Source: Sva-07 sp964592115 (GTDB lineage: Bacteria; Actinomycetota; Acidimicrobiia; Acidimicrobiales; Ilumatobacteraceae). From it: a stretch of DNA of 18,293 bases. A program made the position numbers and the translations under genes. This document shows positions 7,121-15,185 of this stretch, piece by piece. The notes under the pieces were generated by a model. That model was given only the letters and a program-made list of their open reading frames with translations. It ran no database searches and was not told the origin of the DNA. The DNA lies in assembly GCA_964592115.1 (NCBI GenBank), contig CAZQCP010000053.1:1-18293 (forward strand), written 5' to 3'. Numbering within the stretch: position 1 is the first letter of the stretch; every line of letters starts with the position of its first letter.

Positions 7121-7966
7121 GTGGCCGACATCGTGCTGATCACGGGCTTGTCGGGAGCCGGCCGCTCCGGGGTCGCCGATGTGTTGGAGGATCTCGGCTG
7201 GTTCGTCGTCGACAACCTCCCGACCACGCTCATCGGCACGATCGTCGAACTGGCAGCCAAGCCGAACAGCGACATCGACCGGCTCGCGCTCGTGGCGGGC
7301 CGTCAACATCGCGAGGTGTTGTCGAAGGTGGCCGAGCTGCGCGCCGACGGCCACGACGTGCGGGTGCTGTTCCTCGACGCCTCCACGGCGGAACTGGTCA
7401 AACGCTACGACGCGACGAGGCGGCGACATCCCCTGGCTGAGGACGCCGAGGGACTCGTCGAGTCGATCGAGCTGGAGCGTTCGCTGCTCGAGCCGGTGCG
7501 GGCGGCCGCCGATCTCGTGATCGACACGTCGGACCTGAACGTGCATCAGTTGAAGGAGCGCGTCGCCGGCGCGTTCGAGGCCGCCGACGACTCGCGCCTC
7601 CAGGTCGCCGTCGAGAGCTTCGGCTTCAAGCACGGACTGCCGCTCGACGCCGACATCGTGATGGACGTCAGGTTCCTCCCGAACCCGCACTGGGAGGACG
7701 ACCTGCGCCCGCTCACCGGGCACGACCCCAAGGTGCGCGACTACGTGCTCGAGACCGCAGCGGCGTCGGACTTCGTGGATCGGCTCGACGATCTGCTGGC
7801 GAGCCTCCTGCCGCAATACGCGGAGGAGGGACGCAGCTATCTCACGGTCGCTATCGGCTGCACGGGTGGTCGGCACCGCTCGGTGGCCATCGCCGAGGAG
7901 ATCGCGTCGCGGCTGCGCCTCCGCGGCATCGCAGTGCGCGCCTCGCACCGCGACGTGGCCAGGTAG
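7121..7966 (+). CDS. rapZ: RapZ/YvcJ-family nucleotide-binding protein
   Basis: RapZ-family P-loop protein of 281 residues, the usual length. In E. coli RapZ is an RNase adaptor controlling the GlmZ/GlmY sRNAs, and B. subtilis YvcJ is a nucleotide-binding protein; the actinobacterial role is less defined. The N-terminal P-loop reads GLSGAGRS (9-16), with Arg in place of the usual Lys, followed by VLEDLGWFVVDNLP (21-34), the family hallmark. The C-terminal domain has SFGFKHGLPLDADIVMDVRFLPNPHW (166-191), the DYVL segment, and AIGCTGGRHRSVAIAE (244-259), then RASHRD near the end. GTG 7121 is the start where homology begins. In many actinobacteria uvrC precedes rapZ, and yvcK and whiA follow it. 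Here uvrC is 5.4 kb away and gap follows directly. Confidence 0.97.
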   Translation: MADIVLITGLSGAGRSGVADVLEDLGWFVVDNLPTTLIGTIVELAAKPNSDIDRLALVAGRQHREVLSKVAELRADGHDVRVLFLDASTAELVKRYDATRRRHPLAEDAEGLVESIELERSLLEPVRAAADLVIDTSDLNVHQLKERVAGAFEAADDSRLQVAVESFGFKHGLPLDADIVMDVRFLPNPHWEDDLRPLTGHDPKVRDYVLETAAASDFVDRLDDLLASLLPQYAEEGRSYLTVAIGCTGGRHRSVAIAEEIASRLRLRGIAVRASHRDVAR

Positions 7967-7981
7967 CACCGACCCGCCCGC

Positions 7982-8001
7982 CGGGTGCTCCGTTGCACCC
8001 G
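7982..8001 (+). terminator. Hairpin just after rapZ
   Basis: CGGGTGC (7982-7988) and GCACCCG (7995-8001) form a perfect 7-bp stem with a TCCGTT loop, 15 bases after the rapZ stop. There is no T tract. It probably ends or attenuates rapZ transcription before gap. Confidence 0.45.
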
Positions 8002-8073
8002 TCCCCACGGGGAACCTCCACACGGGACACCGCCGCAGGGACAGCGACGGTGTGGGGTTGGAGGTGGCGCGGC

Positions 8074-8120
8074 TACTGTCGAGGCAGATCACGTGACACG
8101 GACCCCCAACGCCGAGGAGG
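8074..8120 (+). promoter_or_regulatory. gap: Candidate gap promoter and Shine-Dalgarno
   Basis: TACTGT (8074-8079) is a plausible -10 box, though no good -35 precedes it at 16-18 bases. GAGGAGG (8114-8120) is a strong Shine-Dalgarno 10 bases before the gap ATG. Unlike rapZ and secG, this gene clearly uses a leadered mRNA. Confidence 0.45.
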
Positions 8121-8130
8121 CACATCAACC

Positions 8131-9141
<1,011 letters not shown>

Positions 9142-9155
9142 GCCCGGCGCAACAC

Positions 9156-10295
9156 ATGAGCGAGATCCCCACGCTGGAGGATCTGGAGGCACAGGTCGGC
9201 GACCTCGCCGGCAAGCGCGTCCTCGTGCGCACGGACTTCAACGTGCCACTCGACGACAGTTCGGGGGAGACACTGATCACCGACGACTTTCGGATCCGCG
9301 CCGCGCTCCCGACGATCGAGTGGCTCACCGAGCGCGGCGCGACGGTCGTGACCGCCAGCCACCTCGGCCGTCCGAAGGGCGCGCCCGACGCGAAGTATTC
9401 GATGGCGCCCGTCCGGGCACGCCTCGCCGAGCTCGCCCCCGGCGTCGAGCTGCTCGAGAACCTGCGCTTCGACCCAGGCGAGACCGCCAACGACCCGGCG
9501 TTCGTGCAGCGCCTCATCGAGGGCACGGACGCGTACGTCAACGACGCGTTCGGCGCATCGCATCGCGCCCACGCGTCGATCGTCGGGCCTCCGCAGTTCC
9601 TTCCCTCGGCGGCGGGACGCCTGTTGCAGCAGGAGGTCGACGTCCTCCTCGGCCTGCGCAACAAGCCCAAGCATCCGTTCGTCGCGGTGCTCGGCGGAGC
9701 GAAGATCTCCGACAAGCTCGGCGTCGTCGAGGCGCTGTTGGACGTCGTCGACTCGCTGGTGATCGGCGGCGCGATGTGCTTCACGTTCCTCGCCGCGCAG
9801 GGCAACCCGGTCGGTGACTCGCTGTTCGAGCCCGACCAGGTCGACACGTGTGCGCGCCTCCTCGCCGACGCCGCCGGGCGCGGCAAGCTCATCCACCTCC
9901 CCGAGGACATCACCGGTACAGAGCCGGGCGGCAGCTTCGCCACGTTCGGCACTCGATTGCCCGACGGGGCGAAGGGCTTCGACATCGGCCCGGGCACCGC
10001 GGCGGCGTTCACCGACGTGATCATGGACGCCCGGATGGTGTTCTGGAACGGCCCGATGGGCATGTTCGAAGACGACCGGTTCGCCGCCGGCACGCGCACG
10101 GTCGCTCAGGCGATGGCGGACACCAAGGCCTTCACCGTCGTCGGGGGCGGCGATTCGGCTGCCGCGCTCGCCCAGTTCCGCCTCGACGACGAGGTCGACC
10201 ACGTGTCGACCGGCGGGGGAGCGAGCCTCGAGCTGTTGGAGAACGGCGACCTCCCCGGCCTCGCCGCCCTACGCACGGGAGTCACCTCGTCATGA
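9156..10295 (+). CDS. pgk: Phosphoglycerate kinase (short N-domain variant)
   Basis: PGK transfers phosphate from 1,3-bisphosphoglycerate to ADP in glycolysis. At 379 residues it is shorter than the usual 390-415. Substrate motifs are present: RTDFNVPL (25-32), SHLGRP (68-73), ENLRF (101-105) and NDAFGASHRAHAS (129-141). ATP-side motifs GGAKISDKL (180-188), GGGDSAAA (330-337) and STGGGASLE (351-359) are intact, so it should be active. The shortening lies between SMAPVRARLAEL and GVELLENLRF, where typical PGKs have about 20 more residues. There is no Shine-Dalgarno in the 14-base gap after gap, so translation may depend on coupling. The stop overlaps the tpiA ATG by ATGA. Confidence 0.97.
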   Translation: MSEIPTLEDLEAQVGDLAGKRVLVRTDFNVPLDDSSGETLITDDFRIRAALPTIEWLTERGATVVTASHLGRPKGAPDAKYSMAPVRARLAELAPGVELLENLRFDPGETANDPAFVQRLIEGTDAYVNDAFGASHRAHASIVGPPQFLPSAAGRLLQQEVDVLLGLRNKPKHPFVAVLGGAKISDKLGVVEALLDVVDSLVIGGAMCFTFLAAQGNPVGDSLFEPDQVDTCARLLADAAGRGKLIHLPEDITGTEPGGSFATFGTRLPDGAKGFDIGPGTAAAFTDVIMDARMVFWNGPMGMFEDDRFAAGTRTVAQAMADTKAFTVVGGGDSAAALAQFRLDDEVDHVSTGGGASLELLENGDLPGLAALRTGVTSS

Positions 10296-11059
10296 GACGT
10301 CCACTGATCAGCGGCAACTGGAAGATGAACCTCAATCACTTCGAGGCGATCCAGACGGTCCAGAAGTTGCACTACCTGGTGCCCAAGGACGTGTTCGACG
10401 ACGTCGACGTCAGCCTCCATCCGCCGTTCACGGACATCCGCAGCGTCCAGACGCTGATCGAGACCGAGGACTACGAGTTCGCCATCGGCGCCCAGCACTG
10501 TCACCACGAGTCCGCGGGCGCGTTCACCGGTGAGGTGTCGCCGGTCTTCCTCAGCAAGCTGAACGTCGAGTACGTGATCGCCGGCCACAGCGAGCGACGC
10601 GAGCTGTTCGGCGAGGGCGACGACTTGGTGAACGCGAAGGTCAAGGCGATCTTCGCCAACGCGATGACGCCGATCATGTGTGTCGGCGAGACGCTCGACG
10701 AACGTGAGGCGGGGGCGACCGAGTCGAAGGTGCTCGGTCAGGTCACCGCCGGCATCGCCGGGCTCACGGCCGAGCAGGTGGCATCGATGGTGATCGCCTA
10801 CGAGCCGATCTGGGCGATCGGCACGGGTCGCACGGCCACGTCCGACGACGCGCAGGCCGTCTGCGCGGCGATCCGTGGTGCCGTCGCCGAACTCGTCGAC
10901 GCGGCGACCGCCGATGCGGTGCGCATCCAGTACGGCGGGTCGGTCAAGTCGGCGAACGCCGGCGAGCTGATGGCGCAACCCGACATCGACGGCGCCCTCG
11001 TCGGCGGCGCCAGTCTCGACCCCGACGAGTTCGCCCGCATCATCCAGTTCAGCGGCTGA
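10292..11059 (+). CDS. tpiA: Triosephosphate isomerase
   Basis: TIM interconverts dihydroxyacetone phosphate and glyceraldehyde 3-phosphate. The protein has 255 residues, normal for the dimeric enzyme. Active-site residues are all visible: Asn9 and Lys11 in SGNWKMN, electrophile His99 in AGHSERRELFGE, catalytic base Glu171 in YEPIWAIGTG, and the phosphate-binding YGGSVKS (214-220) and GALVGGASL (234-242) segments. The ATG overlaps the pgk stop (ATGA), and GGGAG lies 10 bases upstream inside pgk, so it is the third gene of a coupled gap-pgk-tpiA operon. In many relatives secG follows; here a peptide ABC importer intervenes. Confidence 0.98.
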   Translation: MRRPLISGNWKMNLNHFEAIQTVQKLHYLVPKDVFDDVDVSLHPPFTDIRSVQTLIETEDYEFAIGAQHCHHESAGAFTGEVSPVFLSKLNVEYVIAGHSERRELFGEGDDLVNAKVKAIFANAMTPIMCVGETLDEREAGATESKVLGQVTAGIAGLTAEQVASMVIAYEPIWAIGTGRTATSDDAQAVCAAIRGAVAELVDAATADAVRIQYGGSVKSANAGELMAQPDIDGALVGGASLDPDEFARIIQFSG

Positions 11060-11151
11060 TCGAGCACGCCCAGGCGCCGTTGCGTCGGATCGGCCGCCGG
11101 TTCGAGTGCGGCGACGGTGACACGAGCTTCACGAACTCGAAACCAGGGTGG

Positions 11152-11310
11152 CTACCCGCCGGTAGGAAGCGCTGATATGGTTCTTCCACTTCGATTCGCC
11201 GGGGAGGAGGATCGAAGGGACTTCGGTCGTGGTTGAACGCCGGCTCGCCGGGCGGTTCCTGCCGACTCGCACACCTCCCCGTCTCTGTACCCCATCCAGG
11301 AGGACATATA
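11152..11310 (+). promoter_or_regulatory. Leader and promoter region of the peptide importer
   Basis: An inverted repeat CTACC-CGCC-GGTAG (11152-11165) is followed by TATGGT (11176-11181), a possible -10 box whose transcription start would fall near 11188. The predicted RNA would then begin with a stem CTTCGAT/ATCGAAG (11189-11195 with 11211-11217) whose 15-base loop contains GGGGAGGAGG. The leader ends with a strong AGGAGGA (11298-11304), 7 bases before the GTG start. No convincing -35 is present; the CTACC repeat occupies that position and could be an activator or repressor site (inference). Confidence 0.45.
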
Positions 11311-11311
11311 C

Positions 11312-13186
11312 GTGAACACGACACGACGGGGCCGCAAGCTCCTCGCTCTCGCTGCAGCGTCTGCTCTCGTACTCGCTGCTTGTGGCAGCGATGACGACAG
11401 CGGCGACAGTGGCGACAGCGGCACCGAGCAGCCGGACGCCACCGACGGCGACGGCGGCGAGACCGAAACCACAGACGCCACAGACGGCTCCGCCGGGGAG
11501 GGCGGCGCCGACGGCGGGACGCTCATCTGGGCGCACGAGCAAGAGCCGCCTGACCTGCACCTCGACGACCCGGAGAACAACCTCTCCGTCACGTCGTGGA
11601 TCCGCTCGGCGCTCCTCGAGGGCTTGTACGGCATCTCCGGTGCCACCGAGTACTACCCCGAGCTGCTCGCCAGCGAGGCCGAGATCGCCGACAACGGCGA
11701 CGGCTCCGTCACCGGCAGCTTCACGCTCCGTGATGATCTCACCTGGAGCGACGGTGACGACCTCACCGCCGACGACGTCAAGTGGACCTTCGACGCGATC
11801 ATGGCCAAAGATGGCGACAACTTCATCTACCTGATCGGTTCTCGCACCGGTTACGACACGGTCACCGACTTCGAGGTCACCAGCCCGACGACGTTCGAGA
11901 TCACCTGGTCGGCGTTCTTCGCCGGCTACCCGGCGATCCTGAACGAGGTCTACCCGATGCACGTGTTCTCCGACGACCCCGCAACGGGCGCGGCGGAGCT
12001 CAACGATGCCCTGCGGACGTGGACCACGGCCGATGGCACGACCCTCCCGTCGTCGGGCCCGATGCTCTTCGACTCGTGGCAAAAGGGCATCCAGATGAAC
12101 CTGGTGCGCAACGACAACTACCACGGTTCGAACAGCCCCGACGCCAAGAACAAGGGTGTCGCCTACGTCGACGGCGTCCAGATCAACTTCGTCACCGACA
12201 CCGACGCGCAGATCAACGCGCTGAAGGCCGACGAGGCGCAGATCGTCATGACCCAGCCGCAGCTCGCCTTCGAGGATCTTGCTGCTGACGCGACCTTCAC
12301 GGTCGCCTCGTCGGCCGGTCCGGTCTACGAGCACTGGGGCTTCAACGTCAACAACGCGCACCTCTCCGACGTGCTCGTTCGCGAGGCTGTTGCGCTGGCG
12401 ATCGACAAGTCTGAGGTGATGGCGGGGCTCTACGCCCCGCTGTTCGGTGACACGCTGCCTGCTGAGGGTCTCGGCAACGTCTACTGGTTGAGCAACCAGG
12501 ATGCGTACGTCGACGCTCAGGGCGAGGCTGGCTACGGTGCCGGTGACATCGACGGTGCGGCCGCCAAGCTCGAAGAGGCCGGCTACGCGCTGAACTCCAA
12601 CGGTGTCTACGAGCACCCCGAGCGTGGCGTCTTGTCGCTGCGGGTCGGTACCACTGGCGGCAACCGCTTGCGTGAGATCCAGCAGGAGCTCATCCAGGCG
12701 CAGCTCGCCGAGGCCGGCATCACCATCGTCATCGACAACCCGGAGGGTGCGGCGTTCTTCGACGAGCAGCCGTTCAACCCGGACGCCATCGCTTGCGCCA
12801 CCTCCGGTGGAGCCGAGGGCAACTGCGAGCTGTGGGACATCACGCAGTTCGCGTGGGTCGGTGGCCCGTGGCCGGGCAGCTCGACTGCCTCGTACCTCGG
12901 TGGCAGCGAGAACAACCCGTACGGCTACGCCAACGATGACTTCGACGCTCGCTCGGTCGAGTGCGATGCCACCGTGGACGACGCCGAGCGGGCTGACTGC
13001 TACAACGAGCTCAACGAGTACGTCACGACCCTCAACATCGACCCCGATGGTCTGGTCGTGGTTCCGTTGACCCAGAAGCCGTCGTTCTACGGCTACACCG
13101 GGTCCCTCTCCCAGGCCGGCGTCGCTCCCGACGCCCAGGGTGCGGGGCCGCTGACCAACGTCGTCGACTTCCAGTTCGCCGGCTGA
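11312..13186 (+). CDS. Peptide-type ABC transporter substrate-binding lipoprotein (SBP family 5)
   Basis: Extracytoplasmic solute-binding protein for the importer encoded downstream; family 5 members bind oligopeptides, dipeptides, nickel chelates or related solutes. It has 624 residues. The signal is clear: Arg/Lys n-region (5-9), hydrophobic core and lipobox LAAC with Cys24 for lipid attachment. A very acidic Gly/Asp/Thr/Ser/Glu linker (25-69), built partly from 9-base DNA repeats, tethers the domain. The mature protein shows family features GTLIWAHEQEPPDLHL (69-84), LLEGLYG, FTLRDDLTWSDGDDLTADDVKWTFD and VREAVALAIDKSEV. The GTG start has AGGAGGA 7 bases upstream, the strongest ribosome site of the cluster, fitting a protein needed in excess. 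Ligand specificity cannot be read from sequence. Confidence 0.94.
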   Translation: MNTTRRGRKLLALAAASALVLAACGSDDDSGDSGDSGTEQPDATDGDGGETETTDATDGSAGEGGADGGTLIWAHEQEPPDLHLDDPENNLSVTSWIRSALLEGLYGISGATEYYPELLASEAEIADNGDGSVTGSFTLRDDLTWSDGDDLTADDVKWTFDAIMAKDGDNFIYLIGSRTGYDTVTDFEVTSPTTFEITWSAFFAGYPAILNEVYPMHVFSDDPATGAAELNDALRTWTTADGTTLPSSGPMLFDSWQKGIQMNLVRNDNYHGSNSPDAKNKGVAYVDGVQINFVTDTDAQINALKADEAQIVMTQPQLAFEDLAADATFTVASSAGPVYEHWGFNVNNAHLSDVLVREAVALAIDKSEVMAGLYAPLFGDTLPAEGLGNVYWLSNQDAYVDAQGEAGYGAGDIDGAAAKLEEAGYALNSNGVYEHPERGVLSLRVGTTGGNRLREIQQELIQAQLAEAGITIVIDNPEGAAFFDEQPFNPDAIACATSGGAEGNCELWDITQFAWVGGPWPGSSTASYLGGSENNPYGYANDDFDARSVECDATVDDAERADCYNELNEYVTTLNIDPDGLVVVPLTQKPSFYGYTGSLSQAGVAPDAQGAGPLTNVVDFQFAG

Positions 13187-13212
13187 TCAGCAACAACTTC
13201 ACTGTGTGATGT

Positions 13213-13240
13213 GTGGGGGCCACCTTCGGGTGGCCCCCAC
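13213..13240 (+). terminator. 12-bp C(UUCG)G hairpin between binding protein and permease
   Basis: GTGGGGGCCACC (13213-13224) pairs perfectly with GGTGGCCCCCAC (13229-13240) across a TTCG loop. The loop-closing pair is C-G, giving the exceptionally stable cUUCGg tetraloop. The stem starts 27 bases after the binding-protein stop and has no T tract, so it may act as a partial terminator or as a 3' stabiliser that lets the binding protein outnumber the permeases. Confidence 0.85.
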
Positions 13241-13282
13241 GTGTCACCGACCCCACTCGAAATCTGACAGTCTCATACCGTC

Positions 13283-14239
13283 GTGTTCGCCTACATCACG
13301 CGCCGGGTGCTCGTCACCATTCCGCTGCTGATCGTCGCGCTCTACCTCGTCTTCGTCGCGGTGTCGGCGACGTCCAATCCGCTGGCCGACTTCTACATCT
13401 GCCTGCCGCGCTGCCAGCAGGGCTTCGATCGCATCGTCGAGGTGTACAACCTCGACGTCAACATCTGGGTGCGTCCCTTGTACTGGTTCCAAGATGTGCT
13501 CAGTGGCGACTTGGGCCACTCGAGTTCCGTCGGCGAGCCCGTGTGGGAGGTGATCAAGACCCGCGGCTGGAACACCGCGATGGTGGCGATCCCGGCGTTC
13601 CTCGCCAGTGCCATCTTGGCTCTCTTGCTCTCGGTGTACTCGGCCCGTCACCAGTACACGTTCGGCGACTACGTCTTCACCGGGTTCGCTTTCTTGGGGC
13701 TGGCGTTCCCGTCGTTCGTGTTGGCCCTCGTCATCCAGAACGTGTTCGGCGTCCAGTTGCAGAACTGGTTCGGGATCAAGCCGTTCAACACGGGGCGCAA
13801 GACGGGGGACACACCGCTCGAGCTCGCTCGCGACATCTTTCTGCCGGCGCTGACCCTGACGATCTTGTCCGTCTCTGCTGACTCGCGATTTGGTCGGGCG
13901 GCGATGCTGGACACGATCGGGCAGGACTACATCCGCACCGCGCGCGCCAAGGGTGTGTCCGAACGGACCGTGGTGTGGAAGCACGCGCTCCGCAATGCGC
14001 TGATCCCGCTCGTCACGCTCTGGGCGCTGACCCTGTCGGCACTGCTCGGCGGTTCGGTGGTCACCGAGTCGATCTTCTCCTGGCCCGGCCTCGGCCCGGC
14101 CTTCTTGTCCGCGCTCAGCGACACCGACCTCGATCTGTTGCTCGGGATCGTGTTGTTCACCGGCGTGTTGACGGTCGCCTTCAACCTTCTCGCCGACGTC
14201 TTGTACGGCGTGCTCGACCCGCGGATCAGGCTGAGTTGA
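13283..14239 (+). CDS. Peptide ABC transporter permease, DppB/OppB family
   Basis: First inner-membrane permease of the importer, 318 residues, typical for DppB/OppB. It begins with the family N-terminus MFAYITRRVLVTIPLLIVALYLVF (1-24), followed by an extracytoplasmic segment with Cys40 and Cys44. Further helices lie around 98-120, 132-155, 186-198, 240-262 and 284-308. The cytoplasmic coupling loop (EAA motif) is DYIRTARAKGVSERTVVWKHALRNALIPLVT-type at about 215-245. The family ending VLYGVLDPRIR closes the protein. The start is GTG 13283 with no recognisable Shine-Dalgarno, which contrasts with the strong site of the binding protein. The next permease starts 4 bases after its stop. Confidence 0.95.
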   Translation: MFAYITRRVLVTIPLLIVALYLVFVAVSATSNPLADFYICLPRCQQGFDRIVEVYNLDVNIWVRPLYWFQDVLSGDLGHSSSVGEPVWEVIKTRGWNTAMVAIPAFLASAILALLLSVYSARHQYTFGDYVFTGFAFLGLAFPSFVLALVIQNVFGVQLQNWFGIKPFNTGRKTGDTPLELARDIFLPALTLTILSVSADSRFGRAAMLDTIGQDYIRTARAKGVSERTVVWKHALRNALIPLVTLWALTLSALLGGSVVTESIFSWPGLGPAFLSALSDTDLDLLLGIVLFTGVLTVAFNLLADVLYGVLDPRIRLS

Positions 14240-14243
14240 CCCC

Positions 14244-15185
14244 ATGACGTTGCAAGACGAACGCCAAGAACACAACCCGCCGCGGCCCATACCGATCCTC
14301 ACCGGCCAAGAGGTCGAAGGGCTCAGTCATGGCAGCCAGTCGTTCGGCACGCTCGCCTGGCGGCGCTTCCGGCGTCACCGGCTGGCACTGCTCGGCGGCA
14401 TCGGGCTCGTGCTGATCGCGCTGGCGTTCTTCGTCGGCCCCATGTTCAGCGAGTACACCTTCGATCAGCGCAACGTCGCCGATCGACTGCAAGGTCCATC
14501 GTCCGAGCACTGGTTCGGAACCGACGAGATCGGACGCGACCTGTTCGTGCGCACCGCGCAGGGCGGTCGCTATTCGTTGATCATCGGTGCGCTCGTCGCC
14601 GTGATGGCAACGGTGGTCGGCACGACGCTCGGCGCGCTCGCCGCCTACTTCGGCGGATGGGTCGACGGCATCATCTCGCAGATGATCAACCTGGTGTTGA
14701 TCGTGCCGGCGTTGATCGCCCTGTCGGTCTTCTCGCAGAACTTCGGCCGCGATGCCAGGGGACTGTCGATCGTCTTGGCGCTGCTCTTGTGGACGCGCAT
14801 CGCCCGAGTCGTACGCGGTGTGGTGCTGTCGATCAAGGAGCAGGAGTTCGTCATGGCCGCGCGCGCCGCGGGGGCGACCCATCTCCGCATCATCGTCCGC
14901 CACGTCATGCCGAACGTGATCGGTGCGGTGGTCGTCGAGGTGACGCTGCTGCTCGGTACCGCCATCGTCCTCGAGAGCACGCTGTCGTTTCTCGGACTCG
15001 GCGTACAGCCGCCGAATGCATCGCTCGGCACGCTCGTGCGCGACGCCAAGGGAAGCATCGAGAGTGATCCAATCCGGGTGCTGATCCCTGGCATGTTCAT
15101 CGTGCTCATCGTGTTGTGTGTGAACTTCCTCGGTGACGGGTTGCGCGATGCCCTCGACCCGCGGGCGAAGACGGAGCGCGGGTGA
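14244..15185 (+). CDS. Peptide ABC transporter permease, DppC/OppC family
   Basis: Second permease, 313 residues, forming the membrane channel with the DppB-like partner. A hydrophilic N-terminal tail (1-45) leads into the first helix (about 47-68). The OppC hallmark HWFGTDEIGRDLF (89-101) precedes the second helix. The EAA coupling loop is EFVMAARAAGATHLRIIVRHVMPN (201-224), and STLSFLGLGVQPPNASLG (245-262) plus the ending LGDGLRDALDPR are family signatures. It begins 4 bases after the upstream permease stop, and its own stop overlaps the next gene, so all belong to one transcription unit. Only a weak purine stretch precedes the ATG, which suggests translational coupling. Confidence 0.95.
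   Translation: MTLQDERQEHNPPRPIPILTGQEVEGLSHGSQSFGTLAWRRFRRHRLALLGGIGLVLIALAFFVGPMFSEYTFDQRNVADRLQGPSSEHWFGTDEIGRDLFVRTAQGGRYSLIIGALVAVMATVVGTTLGALAAYFGGWVDGIISQMINLVLIVPALIALSVFSQNFGRDARGLSIVLALLLWTRIARVVRGVVLSIKEQEFVMAARAAGATHLRIIVRHVMPNVIGAVVVEVTLLLGTAIVLESTLSFLGLGVQPPNASLGTLVRDAKGSIESDPIRVLIPGMFIVLIVLCVNFLGDGLRDALDPRAKTERG

Noticed and set aside
7145..7168. Lys-to-Arg change in the RapZ P-loop (GLSGAGRS) as a sign of inactivation
   Set aside because: As far as I recall, actinobacterial RapZ homologues, including the mycobacterial one, also carry Arg here, so it is a lineage feature rather than decay.
11083..11116. Possible tpiA terminator (CGTCG...GCCGC...GCGGC/CGACG)
   Set aside because: The pairing is interrupted by a 5-base bulge with a 10-base loop and no T tract, so it is not better than expected by chance in this GC-rich sequence.
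11129..12616. 495-codon open frame on the minus strand opposite the binding-protein gene
   Set aside because: It mirrors the codon periodicity of the real gene in a GC-rich sequence, is dominated by Arg/Val/Asp/Glu low-complexity runs and has no recognisable domain or ribosome site.
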